Source: Epiperipatus broadwayi
Taxonomy: Eukaryota; Onychophora; Udeonychophora; Euonychophora; Peripatidae
Length of the DNA stretch: 64,000 nucleotides
Reading direction: 5' to 3'
Assembly (NCBI GenBank): GCA_028023455.1
Contig: JAQFVV010006197.1
Span: 20,271,254-20,335,253 of the forward strand
Every line of letters starts with the position of its first letter. Position 1 is the stretch's first letter. Below, one piece after another: positions 1-12,560 of the stretch. The translations under genes were made by a program, and so were the position numbers. The notes beneath the pieces are model-generated. The model was not told the origin of the DNA. It did not search any database and worked only from the letters and a program-made list of their open reading frames with translations.

Positions 1-152
1 AATGTAGAATGAGCCATCTACACTTTAGATTTGATCATATATAAATATACCATTTACTGACAAACTTAACACACAGAGCATGATTTATATATCATAATGT
101 AATTTCAAGACAGCTATAAGATATTCTGTAATCACTAGAACTAATTAGAAGA
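1..152. other. AT-rich flank, nothing assigned
   Basis: I see no coding signal or repeat structure in this short stretch before the first foldback. Confidence 0.5.
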
Positions 153-282
153 AAAGGCTGAGCCTCATATTTATCCACCTCTTAATATTAAATTAATCCT
201 CAGTTAATAGATATAAATATTAACTTTTTAAGTGAGGATTAATTTAATATTAAAAGGTGAGTAAATATAAAGCTCAGGCTTT
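153..282. repeat. Foldback (inverted repeat), arms about 50 bp
   Basis: The segment from about 154 (AAGGCTGAGCCTCATATTTA) to 202 is mirrored, with a handful of mismatches, by 233 to 282, which ends GCTCAGGCTTT. The roughly 30-bp spacer is itself a weak hairpin (GTTAATA near 203, TATTAAC near 218). The shape is that of a small MITE or foldback element. I see no clear target-site duplication, so the class is undecided. There is no coding content. Confidence 0.75.
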
Positions 283-3172
283 CCCTCCAATTTTAAGTGA
301 TTTCAGAATAGTTTATACTTGTGTTAAAATTACATTGGTATACATAAGGGATAGTCAACTTTTTTGACAGCATGTATACAAAGAAAAACTTTAATAGGCC
401 TTGCAGGCACAAGGAAGAAGAACCATATCATCAAAATATATGATGAGTATGACATCATTTTTTTTTTTGATAATTTTTTTTTACCTAGATTTAACTTACA
501 AAGAATGTATATTTGCTTTTGAAAATATGGTTGGAATCTGGGTATTGTGCCCCTGGTTTGAATTATATAAAATCAGTCTTTTAAAATGAAAAAAAAAAAT
601 ATTGTTTTAATAAATATTTACTCAATTAAGGTTGAATTTTCCAAATTTTTTTATAAAATCATAATTCTAAAATTTAATGTTTGAACACAAATTCCTAAAA
701 AGCCTATTCATATTATTTCTTTTATAAATTTACGTGTTTTATATTTTTAAAATCAAAATATATATGTTTTTCATGAAAATTACCATTTTATTATCACATT
801 TTTTCACATACTAAAACATCACTGTAGGAGTCCAAAGGGATACAATTTTTTTTAAAGTAAATGTTAATCAAATTCATTTCTTTGGTGTGTGTTTTTAGAG
901 CATAATTGTTATTTATTCTTATACCTGCCCTATTGGGTCTTGTTTCATCAACTATTTTATTTTTATAAAATAAAAAAGTAAAAAAAACAACATTTTTCTC
1001 ATATTTTTTTCATCATAATATTTCTAAGTATTTTTTCTAAAATTTCTTTTTATATTAAAAAGAATAACAATTAATAGGATTCCAAGATCTCAATATATTT
1101 AAATTAATACTTTCAGTTCTTGAACTCGCAGCAATCATAAATATTGTTGGTTATTGTTTCCTAAAAACAAGTTTATTTGTATTTTACTTAATGTTTACAA
1201 TCTCTTGATAATTCACGTTGGTTGATAATAAATAATTTTAATAAAATTAAAAATTTATCCACTTATTTTTCAACTAATAAAAAAAAATTATATGAGATTC
1301 AAACCAGGGTCTAACACTGGATTCCAATCAGAGAGATAAACCAAAAGAATAAAATAATATAAACATAATTAAAGTGAACTTTTGTAATGTAATATAATAA
1401 CTATTATTAATACGTACAATTACAAAAATAATTTATTTATTTAATAATTATTATTTTTTTTAAATAATATATTTTATTTATGAAATTGTAATATTATTAT
1501 ATAAATAAACCATTATCTTTTAATAGGTACATTTCAATGAAAAGATTGAGACTGTATTTTTTTATACAACTTCTTAAAAAATAAGTTGTGAAATGATGTT
1601 TAAAATGTACTTTTTATATGATCATGACACAGACTCTTGGAAGATCAATCATGAATGCACTTCCATGAGTACAGAATTGGTCATGTCTGTATGTAAGTAT
1701 GTTAGTAAATGGTATGATTATATATAATCAAAGCTAAAGTGTTAGCGGACTCATTCTACATTTTATGTTTACCGACCGTTTACATATAGCTGAGTTTTTT
1801 TTAGTACTTCCACATTATTACATTCACATATAATTAATTAAATAAATAAGAAATAATATTAAATAATGTTAACTTATCTGCTCTATCCATAAAAATTTAC
1901 AATCTCGTAAGTGGTTACTTTTAATGAAAAATCCAATTATCTCTGCTCAGTATGTATTTCTGTGAAACCAACATCGTCAACAGTGTAGAAACTAGTTGGC
2001 ATTTATCAACAAAACAAGATCTCAAACTTTAATATCTAATTGAATAATGTATTTGGTGTTTAAATAGAAATTGGGTTATTTTGTTTGATAGAAAAGTGTG
2101 CTGATGATATTGACCTGACATATATAAGTATCCAATGAAGATCAGTTAATTTTTTACATCAAATATAGACACTTAAGTGAGCATAAAACTTCTATAGATA
2201 ATGCAAGATAAATTAACTTTATTTAATATTATTACACACATGCATATAAATATAACATAATACACATGTGTCAATGTGCAAATCAAAATGAATATGATAT
2301 AAAATTAACAGCTCACTAAAGTTATCAGTACACTAATATCATGACATTCAACTTTTAGAAAATAAAATATTTAGAAAACAATTAATTAATAACCAATATT
2401 CCAGCATGCTTATTTACATAGTACTACATCTCTAGTTCAAAAGGTTATCAATACTAGCAATGTATGAAATTTCTTTAAAATTCTTTTTCCTAACATATTA
2501 TTTATTTACATACAATGGTAATTCTTAACATAATTCTGCTTTCTTTCGTCATGAGAATCTATACATGATTCTTGCTCTCAGAAAATTAACACTACATATA
2601 ATGATTTAAATAATAGAAAAACATATTAATTAAGCTTTGAATAGTGTTAATTTTGATAACATATTGAGTCAGAGGTACAGTGGTATGCAAATGAACATAG
2701 CATTTTTGTCATTAATTAATGGTTTTTTTATACATTTTATTTTCTGATAGTGAAATTCCATGAATTTGATATACTGTAAAAAAAAAAAAAGTGTGCTTGA
2801 CTAGTAATATTTGATATTTGCACATTGACATTTAAATAAATGATTTTTGATTTATATATTATATATAAAGTTCAATATATCATACAAATATTTAAAGAAC
2901 CATGGTTGTATATTTGAAAATTTATAGAAAAATTTCCATTATATGCTTTACAAGATGAGGGCAATTTAAATAATAAATTGTGATTAACTAAAAAATATAC
3001 AGATTGAATGAAAACATTTCAAATAAGATTTGATATGTAATAGCAGTAAGTAGATTTTTTAAAAAAGAAACTAAGATTGCATATTAACTTAAAAAAAATT
3101 AAATGTTTTACATGGAGCATACATACTCAAAACATATAAAAGACACATTTTTAAAAATAACTGCAACAAAAA
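283..3172. other. AT-rich non-coding stretch
   Basis: There are only short chance frames, homopolymer A and T runs, and two degenerate tRNA-like patches. One near 532-560 has the motif GGTTTGAATT. The other, near 1292-1345, reads on the minus strand and has a box-B-like GGTTTGAATC. Both may be very old SINE remnants but are too eroded to name. I recognise nothing else. Confidence 0.4.
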
Positions 3173-3183
3173 TTCTACTTTTG

Positions 3184-3288
3184 TTAAGCATTGGTGGTCG
3201 GGAGGTCAGCAACAGCCGCTTTACAAGTAGTTGTCCCGGGTTAGCGAGTTCGCTTCCCGGCTGATGCTACGATACATGAGAAAAAAAA
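3184..3288 (+). mobile_element. tRNA-derived SINE, family A, copy 1
   Basis: This short retroposon looks like a tRNA head followed almost directly by an A-rich tail. An A box is visible at about 3192 (TGGTCGGGAGG), one base from the TRGYNNARNNG consensus. A box-B-like segment, GAGTTCGCTTCCC, lies near 3246. The 3' end carries the family signature GATGCTACGATA and then A8. Flanking near-repeats TCTACTTTTG (3174) and TCTACTTTG (3289) fit a target-site duplication. Four other copies lie in the window. It would be moved in trans by a LINE; which LINE is not shown here. Confidence 0.85.
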
Positions 3289-3587
3289 TCTACTTTGCAA
3301 GAACAGTTTAAAATCATTTTAATTTATAGTTTGTACAGTCAATCATTCACAATTTATATAATTATTATTAATTTCAAAGTCATTTCATGATAAACTTTCA
3401 ATTAGTGTCCTACTTTGTGATTAATTTACTGGAAAATTTTAGATCTTTCAATATGAAATATGCTTTAAACCACACTGTAATTAACTATAATTTAAATTAA
3501 AACATAATATAAGAATTTTTCTTCAGTATTTAAATAAAATTATTTTATATTCTATAATATCTTGACTTTGGGAAATACATTAAATTT

Positions 3588-3693
3588 GTATTTTTTTTTT
3601 TAAAGTGTCATAGCATCGGCCGAGACGCGAACCCGCAACCCGGGCAACTACCTGCAAACACAAGGCAGTCGCGCTGACCTCTCGACCACCAAT
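3588..3693 (-). mobile_element. tRNA-derived SINE, family A, copy 2
   Basis: On the minus strand the element starts near 3693 with GGTGGTCGAGAGGTCAGCG, whose A box TGGTCGAGAGG matches consensus exactly. It continues to box B GGGTTCGCGTC and ends with GCTATGACACTTT plus an A-rich tail, seen as T13 on the plus strand. It lies about 300 bp from copy 1 in opposite orientation. The G+C-rich body stands out sharply from its surroundings. Confidence 0.85.
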
Positions 3694-5171
3694 GCAAGAA
3701 TGCAAATTACCATTTTTTTTCCAAACTGAAATTATTTTCTCTTTTTGAAAATATAATAATTATTATTATTTTCGTTTCATGTAAAGTCATAAATTTCATG
3801 TTATTTAGCAAATAACACATTAGCATCTTCTCCTAAAAAGGTTTAAAACAAAATTCATTTTCATAAATTTTAGATATACATTCTAATATAAATTCTGATA
3901 CTTATTTTAGTGAGTATATAAAAAAAAACTATTAAATTTCAAATTTTCTTCTAGGAATCACGTTACCTAAAAACTATGATAATTTCATATTTTGTAATCT
4001 ACTATAATGGATTTATTTCTAGTTGTATCATCAATTAACTCTACTATTTTAGACTAACATTTTTCTTAATAAAAGACCTTTCCAACAAATAAAAATCTCA
4101 TTACTTAGGCTAGTAACAACTGAAGAAAAGAGGAGATTAATGCCACTTGAAATACTGTGGTCTTTACTAACTTGTATGTTTCTATTAATAGTTGGATGTG
4201 ATTGCAAAACATAAAGTATGAATTTTTTAAAAACATTTAAAATTTCAAATAAATTAAGGCAACAGTCCAATATATACTTTCAAATAAAATACTATTATAC
4301 CAATTTCAGATAATCATAAAACTGCCAAGTTGATTTGAAGAATTCTATTAATAAAAAAAGAATAAGTATAACGCTTTCTCAAGTCATGATTGCCTTTCCA
4401 CAATTATAACAAAGAGAAATACATTACTTACCATCTTCATTTCTATCAAAATCACACAATGTAGAAAAAACAAACCCATACTGGTAATTATTTATATATT
4501 TTATTCTCACTATCGTCAAGTTGAATTATTTTCTGTGGCTAAACCCTCATAAAACACAATTAAAAAGATTTTGAAAAATACCCATGTGATTTCTATTTAG
4601 CAATGATTATGTTATTAATATAACAATTAATACAAGCCAAATTCTCTATACAGTAGTGCCACTCAGTGCAAGCCAGAGTAGACTAGTTTCTACCTTGTGG
4701 CTTTCATCTGTGAGGACTGCACCTAGATTTTAAGATTGAATGCAACCCTCCAGCAGCCACATTTTACCTCTACCTAACTACAAAACTATGTGACTAAAAT
4801 TGGCAACATATTTTCAATCCAAGCGGTCTGAACTCAGTTCAGTACCCATACATTTTTAATAACCATAGCCACTATGATCCTATAAGGCAGGATCATGTAA
4901 TGTTTAGTGTTTTAATAATAATTAATATTATTAATAATGTTATGTCATGCAAGAGAATAATTGATAGTTCAAAAGTGAGATACTACAACATTAAATAAAA
5001 GGCATTACTAAATAATCTTAATTTTCTGTTAGTCAAGTTATTAAATAAACATATATATATATAAATAATGATAACAATAAATCTAAAAATTATATCTATC
5101 TGAGATGCTTTCAAAGGAGAATAAATAATTACTCATTTTAACTATCTTGTAAACAAATCACATATAATCCA
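3694..5171. other. Unassigned stretch with a GC-richer segment at 4640-4910
   Basis: The segment at 4640-4910 is noticeably less AT-rich than its flanks. A short motif there, near 4860-4880 (ATAACCATAGCCACTATGATC), loosely recurs near 46890-46912. That hints at a dispersed repeat, but I cannot define its ends. No coding frame longer than about 75 codons exists, and none resembles a known protein. Confidence 0.35.

Positions 5172-5220
<49 letters not shown>
5172..5220. repeat. Compound microsatellite (AC)n(AT)n(AG)n
   Basis: Consecutive dinucleotide tracts run AC, then AT (about 13 units), then AG. This is a simple-sequence repeat with no other content. Confidence 0.9.
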
Positions 5221-7818
5221 AGGAACACATTAAAAAAGGAAAGAGGCACATAGTAGATTTAACCTTCACTTTATTAAAAGTTTGCAATGAAATGGTAAAT
5301 TAGAAATATTAGAAGATGCATTAAGGAATGCCAAATAATCTCCCATTAGTAGTCAGCTGCGGCATGATTAGAGAATTATCATGACTTGATGGTGAATCAG
5401 ACTTCAGCAAAAAGCAACTGCATTGTAATTTGTGAGTGAGAAAATATGTTGTTTATTCTTTTTTTTTTTTACCTCTGAGGACTTCTTTAGAATATATAAT
5501 GCTCAAGTCTCTATTTTTATTTTTATTATTATAGGAGAATGAACATAGTAGATCCTATCCAAGTCATTCTCTAATAACAACAATTTAGTAATAGCAGTTC
5601 TATTATTCTCTATGATAGTATTTCTGAAGAACTCTGTGGTCTGTCCAACTTAAGAGACTATATCAAAAGCTATGCTACTGCTAAAAACGTTCTCAATGTT
5701 AGCTGTGACACACTAGTTCTACCCCAAATTAAAAGACTGATTTTTTTTTTTTTAACAATTGAGAATGAGTCCATAACTTTTTCTTAGCTAATATACCTTG
5801 AGGCAAAAGATTAAGTCACTATGCACACATTAATGCATGGCATAATTGTTAATATATCTACCTGCCATATTCATGAGCTGGAATTCAAACTAAACTAGAT
5901 AAAACTTGAAAATATTTTTCTTAAGTTCCAAAAAAATTACGTTAGATAATCAAGCCAAAGTCAATCCAATTAGCCGTCTAATGGTGAAAAAGCGATATCT
6001 AGCTACTAGCTAGAGTAAAATAAAATAAAAAAATGGTATAACTGTAACTACTCGGCAATTAGATTAAGAGTAATGTCTTTTTCTTTACTGATTTCTTTTT
6101 TTGGAAAGCTATTGGAGAGATTACACCCAGCATTGGAATGTTCAAAGATTTTTTACCCATGAGCACATACAACATAATACATAGCAATACAAAATATTAT
6201 ATTCTCAGTATGTTTCACATCTCAATATTTTAAAACGGATTAAGAAAATTAATACAGTAACATTAAACTAAATTTTTATTAAAAAAAAAAAAACAGGCTA
6301 TATAGTTTCACGTCATATAAATATACGCACGCTTCCACACACACACACTCCCACAAGCAAACTGTATATGTGGTATAAAGCTAATGATTGTAAATCTTTA
6401 ATAAAACTTTCAGTAAAGAAGAATAATAGCTGTACAAGCATCATTTTTCTTAACTAATTCAGCAACAATATTGAACCAGTTAATGCATATTTAAAGAAAA
6501 TAAAAACCTCATCATTATATAAAATTTCATACTACATTAACTTTACACCACTTAACTCTAGCAAATATATTTCTCCCCACTGATTAATTCTACATCTTAC
6601 TATTACACGATTATCTTGATAAAATATACTTCCTTTTTTTAAAAATTGATATTATGATTAAATAAGATAATAGCAGAGGAAAAATAATTTATTTTTTCCC
6701 TGGAATTTATAGGCAAACAATTTATATAATTATTCTAAGACTAAAATCTACATTTGAAAATGGGAAAAAAAATTACATGCTTTCCATTACATCATTTTAG
6801 TTCAATAAATTGGAGTAACGAAAAGTAACATTTTAATCGCTTCTTAATTATGTATTCATAATTAATATACTTTAATCATAAATGCAAATAAATATAATAT
6901 TTTGTATGCATAGATGGATATTTATTTTTTAATTATATATAACATGGATGGAAGCTGATGGTTTGCAAAAAAAAATCATTTGATTTAAAAAAAAAAACTA
7001 GAAGGGAAAGTGTAAAAAAAAAATAGTATAATCATACCCTGCCAAAAGTTTTAAATAAACGCCAAATATTTATAAAACAGACACTTTATAAGATTGCATT
7101 ACCTTAGCCTGAAAAGTGTTTATAAAATTACCGTAGGTAAAAAAAATAAACGTATATATATAAACAAATTACCTATTAAAAAAAACTCTAGATAAAAAAA
7201 AAAAAATCATAAGTGTACCAGAGTGTAATGTTTCACATATCAGTTCTTTATACTCATGACCTAGGATTCAAATCTAGATCAAATATGATTTTTAAATAAC
7301 TAAGAATTTCCCAGAATGTTTAGTACTTTCTCAGGTAACGAATTTAATAACACATTAGCCATCTAATTATTGGACAGTAAATTGGTATCTAATTACTCAT
7401 AGTTATAGGATAAAATAATACAAAAAACTGCAAACTTCATACAACACGCCAGTTGACTCTTCTGGTAAATATTGTCTTCTTATACATTATATTTCTGTGG
7501 AAGATAATGAGACATGGTTTCATAATAAGCTATGTAAAGCATTTTATCTTTATAAGCAAATCACTTTTAAAAAAAGCCTTCAATTGTAAAATTAGTTGCC
7601 TCAGTAATTATTTTTGAAGTTGTTTATTCAAAAATATTCATAAATATAATTTATGCTAAACATTCAAAGTAGCCTAGACTTTTAGAAAAATGAATCCAAT
7701 TTTCCCTGAAATTATTGTCAATAAAATAAAGATCTTTATTTATTGATATAAATTGATAAACTTTTCCAAAATGAATTGTAATTACATTCTAAATGTTAGA
7801 AACCCTAAATAAAAAAAG
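5221..7818. other. AT-rich non-coding stretch
   Basis: There are many A/T homopolymers and a short (AC)n tract near 6335. I see no element boundaries or coding signal. Confidence 0.4.
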
Positions 7819-7935
7819 TTTCAGTGTAGATAACGTATCTTGAAACTAGAGCTAAGCACTTTCAATATCTTGATATGATATTATAACCAAGAGAATGCTC
7901 AGTTCTAGTTTTAAGATATATCTACACTGAAGCAA
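7819..7935. repeat. Short foldback hairpin
   Basis: The left arm (about 7819-7860, starting GTTTCAGTGTAGATA and running to GCTAAGCA) pairs with the right arm (about 7895-7935, TGCTCAGTTCTAG to TCTACACTGAAGC). About 34 bases lie between them, and pairing is roughly 80 to 85 percent. This could be a small MITE or a long RNA hairpin. No duplication of flanking bases is evident. Confidence 0.65.
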
Positions 7936-8385
7936 CTGATAAACATGTGTAAAGTTTATTTTTCAGAAAATGGTAAACCAATTATTTTTGATAAGTATAA
8001 AATATTTTCTAAAGAAATAAAAAAAAAATTATTACAGTCATCAGTGTTTGGTTATTTTGTAAACATAATATTCATTTTAAATAATTATGATTTAACATAC
8101 TCCTCTGTATCTAATTCCATTGGTTCCAAGTGTTTATATAATTACCTAAAATATAATAACAAAAAAAAAATACAAAAATAGAATATTGTGGTTATGAGAA
8201 GAACAATCATTTTAATAAAATGAAAGCATATGTGTATGTGTACAGCACTTACATTAAAAAGAATGATCAGGAATATGAAAGTATTCACTCACATGAAAGT
8301 ATTCACTCACCTGATATCTTTTTTTTCTTTCACTTTTAAATCAATTATTTTTAATAACTGAAATACAGGTTTATCAATATATATA
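7936..8385. other. AT-rich stretch with an 18-bp tandem duplication
   Basis: A 78-codon plus-strand frame here is lysine- and asparagine-rich with no recognisable domain, and I treat it as chance. At 8275-8310 the 18-mer TGAAAGTATTCACTCACA occurs twice in tandem. Confidence 0.4.
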
Positions 8386-8748
8386 TATATAGGGTATATG
8401 AGCACAGACTTTCACATGACCACCCAACCACTCACCACTCTATCGCATAACACTGCTACACTTGAACACATATATGTCGAAAAGATAAATAATCACCAAT
8501 GTCGTATTTCATGCTAAACCAGCAATCATCAGTTGGTCCAGGTTGTCATCTCTACACATATATGCAATAAGTGCTCAGATATATATTAAGATAGTCAATC
8601 TTCATACTTTAATAGATTAGCATGAAATACGTATATTGGTGATTATTTATCTTTTCGACAAATATGTGTTCAAGTGTATCAGTGTTATGAGATAGAGTTG
8701 AGAGTGGTGGGTCATGTGAAAGTCTGTGCTCATATATCCTATATATCA
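8386..8748. mobile_element. Family C palindrome (two copies head to head)
   Basis: The left arm (8388-8530) and right arm (about 8610-8746) are near-complementary copies of one sequence. It runs from CTGGTTTAGCATGAAATACG in the centre to GTGCTCATATACCCTATA at each outer end. Related sequence follows the RTE LINE fragment at 57.4 kb, where this end is the 3' tail. Both 3' ends therefore point outward. The middle (8530-8610) retains the internal family C stretch seen at 56.8 kb. There is no coding capacity. It is most likely an inverted dimer of an RTE-dependent non-autonomous retroposon. Confidence 0.75.
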
Positions 8749-10741
8749 ATTCTTTTTATTTTTCCTCAAATAGATCTACTATCATCATTAATTTTGAATT
8801 TTGGGCCATTTCAAATAAAATTTTTACGTAATAATTTCTAGAAGCAACATAGTAACTGTAAAATACTGCTTTCACTTCATAACAACCATATGAATGAGTT
8901 ATGCAATGAGAATCAAGATTAGAAAATAACCGGTGAGATTATTTATAACACCACTCATATAGGTTAGTACTTAAAAAATGTATAATGTCTAACACTGAGA
9001 ATCCATAGCCCCATATGGATGTTGAATCTGTAGCTGTAAGGGAGATGATGATGTATTGTATTTCTATCATTTTGAAACAATTTTGATGAGCAATGATTTG
9101 TTTGCTGAAATATTTTAATGTTTTAATCTATATTCTCTTGGCATAAAAAAACATTTTCTCACATTATTTTTAGATAATTTACAAAAATAATTGTCAAGTT
9201 TAACATCATTTAAATTAAATTTAGATTTATTAGTATTAAACCAGGATGTTTATAAAAATATAAAAATCTGCTCGTCATTCAGAAATTCTGACATTATTAG
9301 CATCAAACAAAACTTTTTTTTAAATTGCTATTTTTAATTTGCAATGATACGTATAAACAATTTTGATATTTTTTGTTGAAAATTTAATATTCCAGTTCTT
9401 TTCTTTTTTTTAAAATTAATGTACCACATATATACATTTTTTCTAAGAATGTAGTAAAAAAATGAAACAAAGTGTAGTACCGATGATGAAAAGAATATAA
9501 AGTTGTTAATCAACAGATACTAAAAACATTTGAATGAACCATTTACCTAAAACATTTTAGATAAACTTTATATGAAAGAGATCCAAGAACTAAAAAATGC
9601 TATTATAAAGTTATTCATCTAATTGATGATTAATAGGAAAGGGTTTTCATTTGATTAATGGATCCGTTTTAATTAATGACCAATAAATATATTAAGACTG
9701 CTTTAATAATGCTTAATGGTAACCGATTTGTTTACTGTAAAGAATCTATAATATATTTCGTATAATTTTCGTCTTAGGGTATTCTGTGAAAACCTGCTTT
9801 TAAGTAAATTTTATGAATGTTATCCCTATATTGGATTGGCTAACCTCATGATATATAAATAAAGTGAATGGCTTTCATATATGGTTCATAATGACTAATC
9901 TCTCGAAATTTAAATGTTAAATTAATACACACAGAAACACTGGAAGTGCTCTTCACTTGGTAAGATAAAGCTCTATAGACTAAATGGCCAAATATGATTT
10001 TTAATCATTGCCTACATGTTCCTAAATTAAACAAACTTATATGTGTAACACCATCATATATGTGATATACATGATCAGATTAATGTAAATGGGCCACAAC
10101 TATGATTTCTGGAATGGGAAGTTATATGACTTCAATTTCTGGTGATAACTAATGTCTTAATGTAATTAATTGTTTTTTTTTTATATATATATACAAGCGT
10201 AACCTCTGATTTTGTTAACTGGTCTCCATTGAGATTGATATGTAAATGTCCTTTTTTTTTTGTAAATGATTCTTATGGTTTGTGAATAAATTTTTCTTCT
10301 GAAAGATAAAATGTTCTTTTTCTTTTTAAAATGAAATTTTAAGTTACAATAACAATAGCTTATTTACATGTAACATAGACACTTCAAACATATACACAAC
10401 AATTTAAACACCACATAAGTCTTTAAAAATTTTAAATAATATTAATTTAACTTAAAATTTTTACAATTTTCCAAGCAGAAATCTTTGATTTTAAAAAAAA
10501 AACCCCATCAAATTGTGTTTAAATAAAAATGCATTGTGTCATTTATTCAAGTCTTAATTTATTTCTAGGCTTTCATGACGTCAATTGTGACAGAACATAT
10601 GCTAGCAGAGACTATTTTGCCTTCAATCATTGCTGCTTAAAAAATTGTAAAAATTTCTATAGATAACATAATTTAATGTTATATACAATTATTACATTCA
10701 AAGATGTATGCTGATAGCAGCATCATAATGGTGAATCATCC
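8749..10741. other. AT-rich non-coding stretch
   Basis: No repeat family or coding relic could be assigned. There are scattered homopolymer runs and a short (AT)n tract near 10183. Confidence 0.4.
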
Positions 10742-11043
10742 ATTAAACAATTTTTCCATACTTCCACATTCTTTTACCAAAATTCATATAAATAAAGATA
10801 CAATAAAAAACAAATGATCCTCAAGATGCATTTCATGCTTAACCAGCACTCATCAATTGGGCCAGGTCACTATCTCTCATATACAGTATATCTCTATTAT
10901 ATGAAGAGTATTTATTTATCTATAATAAATTATTACATTTTTATTTACAACTGTCAAACTTACTCTTGAGAATCATTTGTCTTTTATTATATCTTTATTT
11001 ATATGAATTTAAAAAGAATGTGGATGTATGGAGATTGTTTAAT
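10742..11043. mobile_element. MITE-like element with about 60-bp inverted ends
   Basis: The left end (ATTAAACAATTTTTCCATAC onward, through TTCATATAAATAAAGATA) is mirrored by the right end (TATCTTTATTTATATGAATT through GGAGATTGTTTAAT). The interior carries a family C-like fragment at about 10825-10890 (CATTTCATGCTTAACCAGCA). The structure suggests a non-autonomous DNA transposon or a foldback that captured retroposon sequence. No transposase is present and the superfamily is not determined. Confidence 0.65.
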
Positions 11044-11260
11044 ATATCTATAAAGATATTACACATGGGAAAGAGAACTCAATGCGTCTGGATGTTTTAA
11101 AAAAATCAGCTATATTAATCTTTAATTTAAAGTTTATGTCTGTGCTAGAGATAATCTCTAGTTTAGTAAATGATTAGTAATAATCATTATTGAATTTATC
11201 TGGGGTGGATGGTATCAAAGTTGTGGAGTGAGTTTGGCAGTTGTAAATAAAAATATAATA
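11030..11260 (+). repeat. Dispersed repeat family E, copy 1
   Basis: This shares a run with 14.75 kb and, in reverse, with 35.6 and 36.3 kb. The common core is TCTCTAGTTTARTAAATGAT followed by AATAATCATTA. It overlaps the right end of the 10.7-kb inverted-repeat element, so E may be part of that element's larger family. No protein-coding signal is visible. Confidence 0.6.
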
Positions 11261-11418
11261 ATCTATTATTTTTTCTTTTTCTTTATTTTGTTTTCCTTCA
11301 AGATGGACTTTATTATTATAGTCAATTTAATTAAAGTCAAATTCACTTGTTTTTTCATAATTATCAATCCCACATTCGGTTTTTTAAAACAAAAATAAAA
11401 AAATGAGTATCTTTTAAT
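11261..11418. other. AT-rich spacer
   Basis: Nothing assignable. Confidence 0.4.
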
Positions 11419-11599
11419 ATTATACTAACATCCCAAAACTCCCTCCCCCATAATTTTGGGGGGATTGGGGAGGAGGAGGCAGAAGGGGGGGTTTTTAACC
11501 CCCCCCCCTGCGCCCATTGTGATTTCTCTTGTTAGAACAAGAGGGCACTCCTATATGGGGGGTTTTGCTTTGTTTTGGATTGTTTAATTATACTAACAT
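11419..11599. mobile_element. GC-rich 155-bp insertion flanked by a 13-bp direct repeat
   Basis: The exact 13-mer ATTATACTAACAT occurs at 11419-11431 and 11587-11599, bracketing a block very different in composition from its surroundings. The block holds C5 and G6 runs, G7 followed by C10, and the small hairpin TCTTGTTAGAACAAGA (about 11527). Its ends are loosely complementary (CCCAAAACTCCC and GTTTTGGATTG). A 13-bp duplication fits target-primed retroposition, and the G runs could form quadruplexes. I do not recognise the inserted sequence. Confidence 0.6.
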
Positions 11600-12179
11600 A
11601 TTATGAACAAGACTTTTTCTTCTAATTAGCAAAAAAAAACAAACTACAAATAATCATTTTTAATCATTCAGCTCTCCCATGGGGAGGCACATTGGATTCC
11701 CATTCCCTTGTGCTGCATTAATTTACAGGGTATATCACCCAACTGAATGCTAAAAAGCAGGAATATGCTGTTAAAAATGAAATAAAAATTGATAAATCAC
11801 GCAAGCATGTTAAGAAATATTAGATGAACATACACTGCTTAAATTGAAAATCTTTATTTAACAGCAGAAATCAAATTTTTATGATTCTCATTTAGAGCAT
11901 TTTATGAAAGCATGAGCAATAGGGTGACACCAAATATTTAGTGAGCAGCATTGGCTTCACATATCTACTATTTATGGTATTTAATCTAATGAACAGAAAG
12001 TTACACCATAGTAAATTTTGTTCATAATCTACCTGTATCCCTTGCACCCAGTAGTCTTATTTGAATTCCTAAGTATTTACCTATCTACTGATTGACTGAT
12101 AAACTAACCTATCTATATATATAATAACATTTTTATTTTGATGATTTTAATTATATGCTAACTGTAGGAACTTTTGACA

Positions 12180-12560
12180 AAAAAAAAAAGAATCACGTGA
12201 CTTTTTTAAGCTTACATTAAACATTTGCATTAATCAACTCTATATAATTCTTCTCGTACACTTTTTATATGAATATGAATCAATGAACACCTGATAGAAA
12301 TACCAATTCAGATCCCCATAATAGATAAAAACAATAATAACTAAGTATCACATGATTTTCTTAGCTTCTTAAAATATTAGCATTAACAATAGTAATCACT
12401 CTAAACTATTAGCATTATAATAGTAATCATTCTATCACTAAAAGCTAATAGAATGATGTGATCCTTATTTAAATATAAATAATACTTTGTTTAAAAGATC
12501 TAAGCTCACTAAAATATATGGTTTATCATCTAGAATTAGATACATATAGCTATATCAACA
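12180..12560 (+). repeat. Dispersed repeat family D region
   Basis: Related to 19.6-19.9 kb. Shared landmarks are ATCACATGATTTT, an interval with ATTAGCATTA and AATAGTAATC, then ATCTAAGCT and ACTAAAATATATGG. The landmark ATCACRTGA occurs twice here (about 12193 and 12348), and a reversed copy lies near 12796. Family D pieces also occur at 15.3, 18.4, 18.8 and 33.4 kb. Short direct duplications such as TAGTAATCA suggest internal rearrangement. No coding content. Confidence 0.5.

Noticed and set aside
7945-8181. A 78-codon plus-strand gene candidate
   Set aside because: Composition is typical of chance frames in AT-rich DNA (Lys, Asn, Ile, Phe), with poly-A in the frame and no domain or splice context.
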